Program-made: the position numbers and the translations under genes
The notes under the pieces: generated by a model
Database searches by the model: none
What the model was told of the DNA's origin: nothing
The model's input: only the letters and a program-made list of their open reading frames with translations
Part shown: piece after piece, positions 32,440 through 33,941 of the stretch
How the letters are laid out: the number at the start of each line of letters is the position of its first letter
Numbering within the stretch: the stretch's first letter is position 1
Assembly (NCBI GenBank): GCA_046728055.1
Contig: JBKPDU010000078.1
Location: 1 to 33,941, forward strand
Source: AC-69 sp046728055
GTDB lineage: Bacteria; Actinomycetota; UBA4738; HRBIN12
Reading direction: 5' to 3'
Length of the DNA stretch: 33,941 nt

Positions 32440-33852
32440 CTAGCCGATCGCGCCCTCCATCTGGAGCTCGATCAGGCGGTTCAGCTCGACCGCGTACTCC
32501 ATGGGGAGCTCGCGGGTGATGGGCTCGATGAACCCATTCACGATCATCGCGGAGGCCTCGGCCTCGGTCAGGCCCCGGCTCATCAGGTAGAACAGCTGGT
32601 CCTCGCCGATCCGAGCCACGCTGGCCTCGTGGCCGAGCTGGGCCGTCTCCTCCTCGACCTCGACGTACGGGTACGTGTCGGAGCGCGACTTCTCATCCAG
32701 GATCAGCGCGTCGCATCTGACCATCGACTTCGCGTGCTCGGCCCCCGGCTCCACGCGGACCAGACCGCGGTAGCCGGTTCGACCTCCGTCCTTCGAAACC
32801 GACTTCGAGGTGATGACGCTGGTCGTGTACGGCGCGGCGTGGATGGCCTTGCCGCCCGCGTCGGTGTGCATGCCCTTGCCGGCGAACGCCACCGAGAGCA
32901 CCTCGCCCCGCGCGCCCTTGCCCAGGAGGTAGATCGACGGGTACTTCATAGTGACCTTGGAGCCGATGTTGCCGTCGATCCACTCCATGACTGAGTCCTC
33001 GTACGCGGCGGCCCGCTTGGTCACCAGGTTGTACACGTTCGTCGACCAGTTCTGGATGGTCGTGTACCGCACCCGAGCGCCCTTCTTGGCGATGATCTCG
33101 ACCACCGCCGAGTGCAGCGAGTCGCTCGTGTAGATCGGCGCCGAGCAGCCCTCCACGTAGTGCACGTACGACCCCTCGTCGGCGATGATCAACGTCCGCT
33201 CGAACTGGCCCATGTTCTCGGCGTTGATCCGGAAGTAGGCCTGAAGCGGGATGTCCACGTGCACGCCGGGCGGGACATAGATGAACGACCCGCCGGACCA
33301 CACCGCGGAGTTCAACGCGGCGAACTTGTTGTCGTTGGGCGGGATGATCGTGCCGAAGTACTCCTTGACGATGTCGGGATGGTCCCGGAGGGCGCTGTCC
33401 ATGTCGCTGAACAACACGCCCATGCTGTCCAGCTCGTCCTTGATCTTGTGGTACACGACCTCGCTTTCGTACTGCGCACTGACTCCGCCGAGGTACTTCT
33501 TCTCAGCCTCCGGGATCCCGAGCTTGTCCCAGGTCCCCCGGATGTCCTCGGGCAGGTCGTCCCACGTGGCTGCCTGCTTCTCCGTGGAGCGGATGAAGTA
33601 GTAGATGTTGTCGAAGTCGATGTCGGACAGGTCGGCGCCCCACCACGGCATCGGACGCCGTTGGAAGTGCTTCAGCGCCTTCAGCCGGAACGTGCGCATC
33701 CAGTCCGGCTCGGACTTCAGCGCGGAGATCTCCTCCACCACGGCCTCGGAAAGCCCCCTCTTGGGCTCGAAGACCGCATGCGAAGGATCCTTCCAGTCGA
33801 ACCGGTAGCCCTTGGAAAGCTCCTTGAGGTGCTCTTCCTGGGTGATGGCCAC
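32440..33852 (-). CDS. sufB: SufB scaffold subunit
   Basis: 470-residue scaffold on which the SUF system assembles the nascent [4Fe-4S] cluster. C380 in VRCDALILDEKS corresponds to the conserved assembly cysteine. FIYVPPGVHVDIPLQAYFRI, VEGCSAPIYTSDSLHSAVVEI and the C-terminal GHEASVARIGEDQLFYLMSRG are standard. The length matches SufB (about 465-480). The ATG has GGGGAAG about 10 nt upstream. It is the first suf gene in the window; a SufR repressor gene, often upstream in actinobacteria, would lie beyond the edge. Confidence 0.97.
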   Translation of the reverse strand: MAITQEEHLKELSKGYRFDWKDPSHAVFEPKRGLSEAVVEEISALKSEPDWMRTFRLKALKHFQRRPMPWWGADLSDIDFDNIYYFIRSTEKQAATWDDLPEDIRGTWDKLGIPEAEKKYLGGVSAQYESEVVYHKIKDELDSMGVLFSDMDSALRDHPDIVKEYFGTIIPPNDNKFAALNSAVWSGGSFIYVPPGVHVDIPLQAYFRINAENMGQFERTLIIADEGSYVHYVEGCSAPIYTSDSLHSAVVEIIAKKGARVRYTTIQNWSTNVYNLVTKRAAAYEDSVMEWIDGNIGSKVTMKYPSIYLLGKGARGEVLSVAFAGKGMHTDAGGKAIHAAPYTTSVITSKSVSKDGGRTGYRGLVRVEPGAEHAKSMVRCDALILDEKSRSDTYPYVEVEEETAQLGHEASVARIGEDQLFYLMSRGLTEAEASAMIVNGFIEPITRELPMEYAVELNRLIELQMEGAIG

Positions 33853-33907
33853 GTCGCTTCCCCGATCCTCGTGATCCGGTCCGTTCAGCCTCCCGACCGG
33901 TACCTAC

Positions 33908-33937
33908 AGGATAGCCTCGGCGGAGGAGGAAAGTCCA
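33908..33937 (-). promoter_or_regulatory. Candidate suf operon promoter TGGACT-18-TATCCT
   Basis: On the minus strand TGGACT (33937-33932) and TATCCT (33913-33908) are spaced by 18 bases, placing the start near 33900 and giving a leader of about 50 nt before sufB. The window ends 4 bases beyond the -35, so any upstream operator cannot be seen. Confidence 0.5.
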
Positions 33938-33941
33938 TCTT

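Overview
The window is a gene-dense, high-GC stretch (roughly two-thirds G+C by eye) of an actinobacterial chromosome. The evidence for Actinomycetota is a WhiB-type iron-sulfur regulator, a mycothiol-dependent isomerase family protein, a PimB-like mannosyltransferase, a deazaflavin-family reductase, a DnaQ-UvrC fusion under an actinobacterial-type LexA box, a SufBD-Rieske-CSU operon, many GTG starts, and -10 boxes of the TANNNT type placed 6-8 nt before start codons. It reads as ordinary chromosome: I see no mobile element, tRNA, rRNA or CRISPR. No gene-free stretch exceeds 300 bases; the longest are about 120-180 bases.

Layout. 1-4574: an incomplete glycosyltransferase (minus) diverges from ygfZ, followed by a whiB gene and a tightly overlapping heptose operon (hddA-gmhB-gmhA). 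4605-7797: an SOS-type promoter drives a DEDDh exonuclease/GIY-YIG fusion, then a thiolase and a stand-alone Lrp ligand-binding domain. 7794-9174: a compact minus-strand cluster of five small genes (degenerate receiver, Cys-containing protein, unknown, 30-residue membrane peptide, deazaflavin-type reductase). 9196-10138: an aquaporin-family channel with an altered second NPA box faces a small zinc-finger-like protein across a shared hairpin. 10214-15326: korAB (2-oxoacid:ferredoxin oxidoreductase) diverges from an unusual Usp-Usp-Rieske fusion, which converges on a coupled cNMP-binding/4-TM pair. 15371-20397: metH and a class III aminotransferase. 20386-22382 (minus): erpA, ybaK-like deacylase, glycerate kinase. 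22394-24616: mycothiol-dependent isomerase family protein, ECF sigma and anti-sigma. 24613-28064 (minus): GNAT/FemAB-like protein, methyltransferase, DUF2207 membrane protein. 28109-33913 (minus): the sufB-sufD-Rieske-sufC-sufS-sufU iron-sulfur assembly operon.

How the genes relate. Iron-sulfur biology recurs: the Suf operon, ErpA, YgfZ, WhiB, KorAB, two Rieske proteins and a four-cysteine motif in the nuclease fusion all make, repair or use clusters. The other themes are one-carbon/methionine metabolism, cell-envelope sugar synthesis and DNA damage response.

The most unusual items are the Usp-Usp-Rieske fusion, the uncharacterised five-gene cluster at 7794-9174, and the repeated leaderless-promoter signature at ten gene starts. 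Functions are assigned from motifs read by eye; no database search was run.
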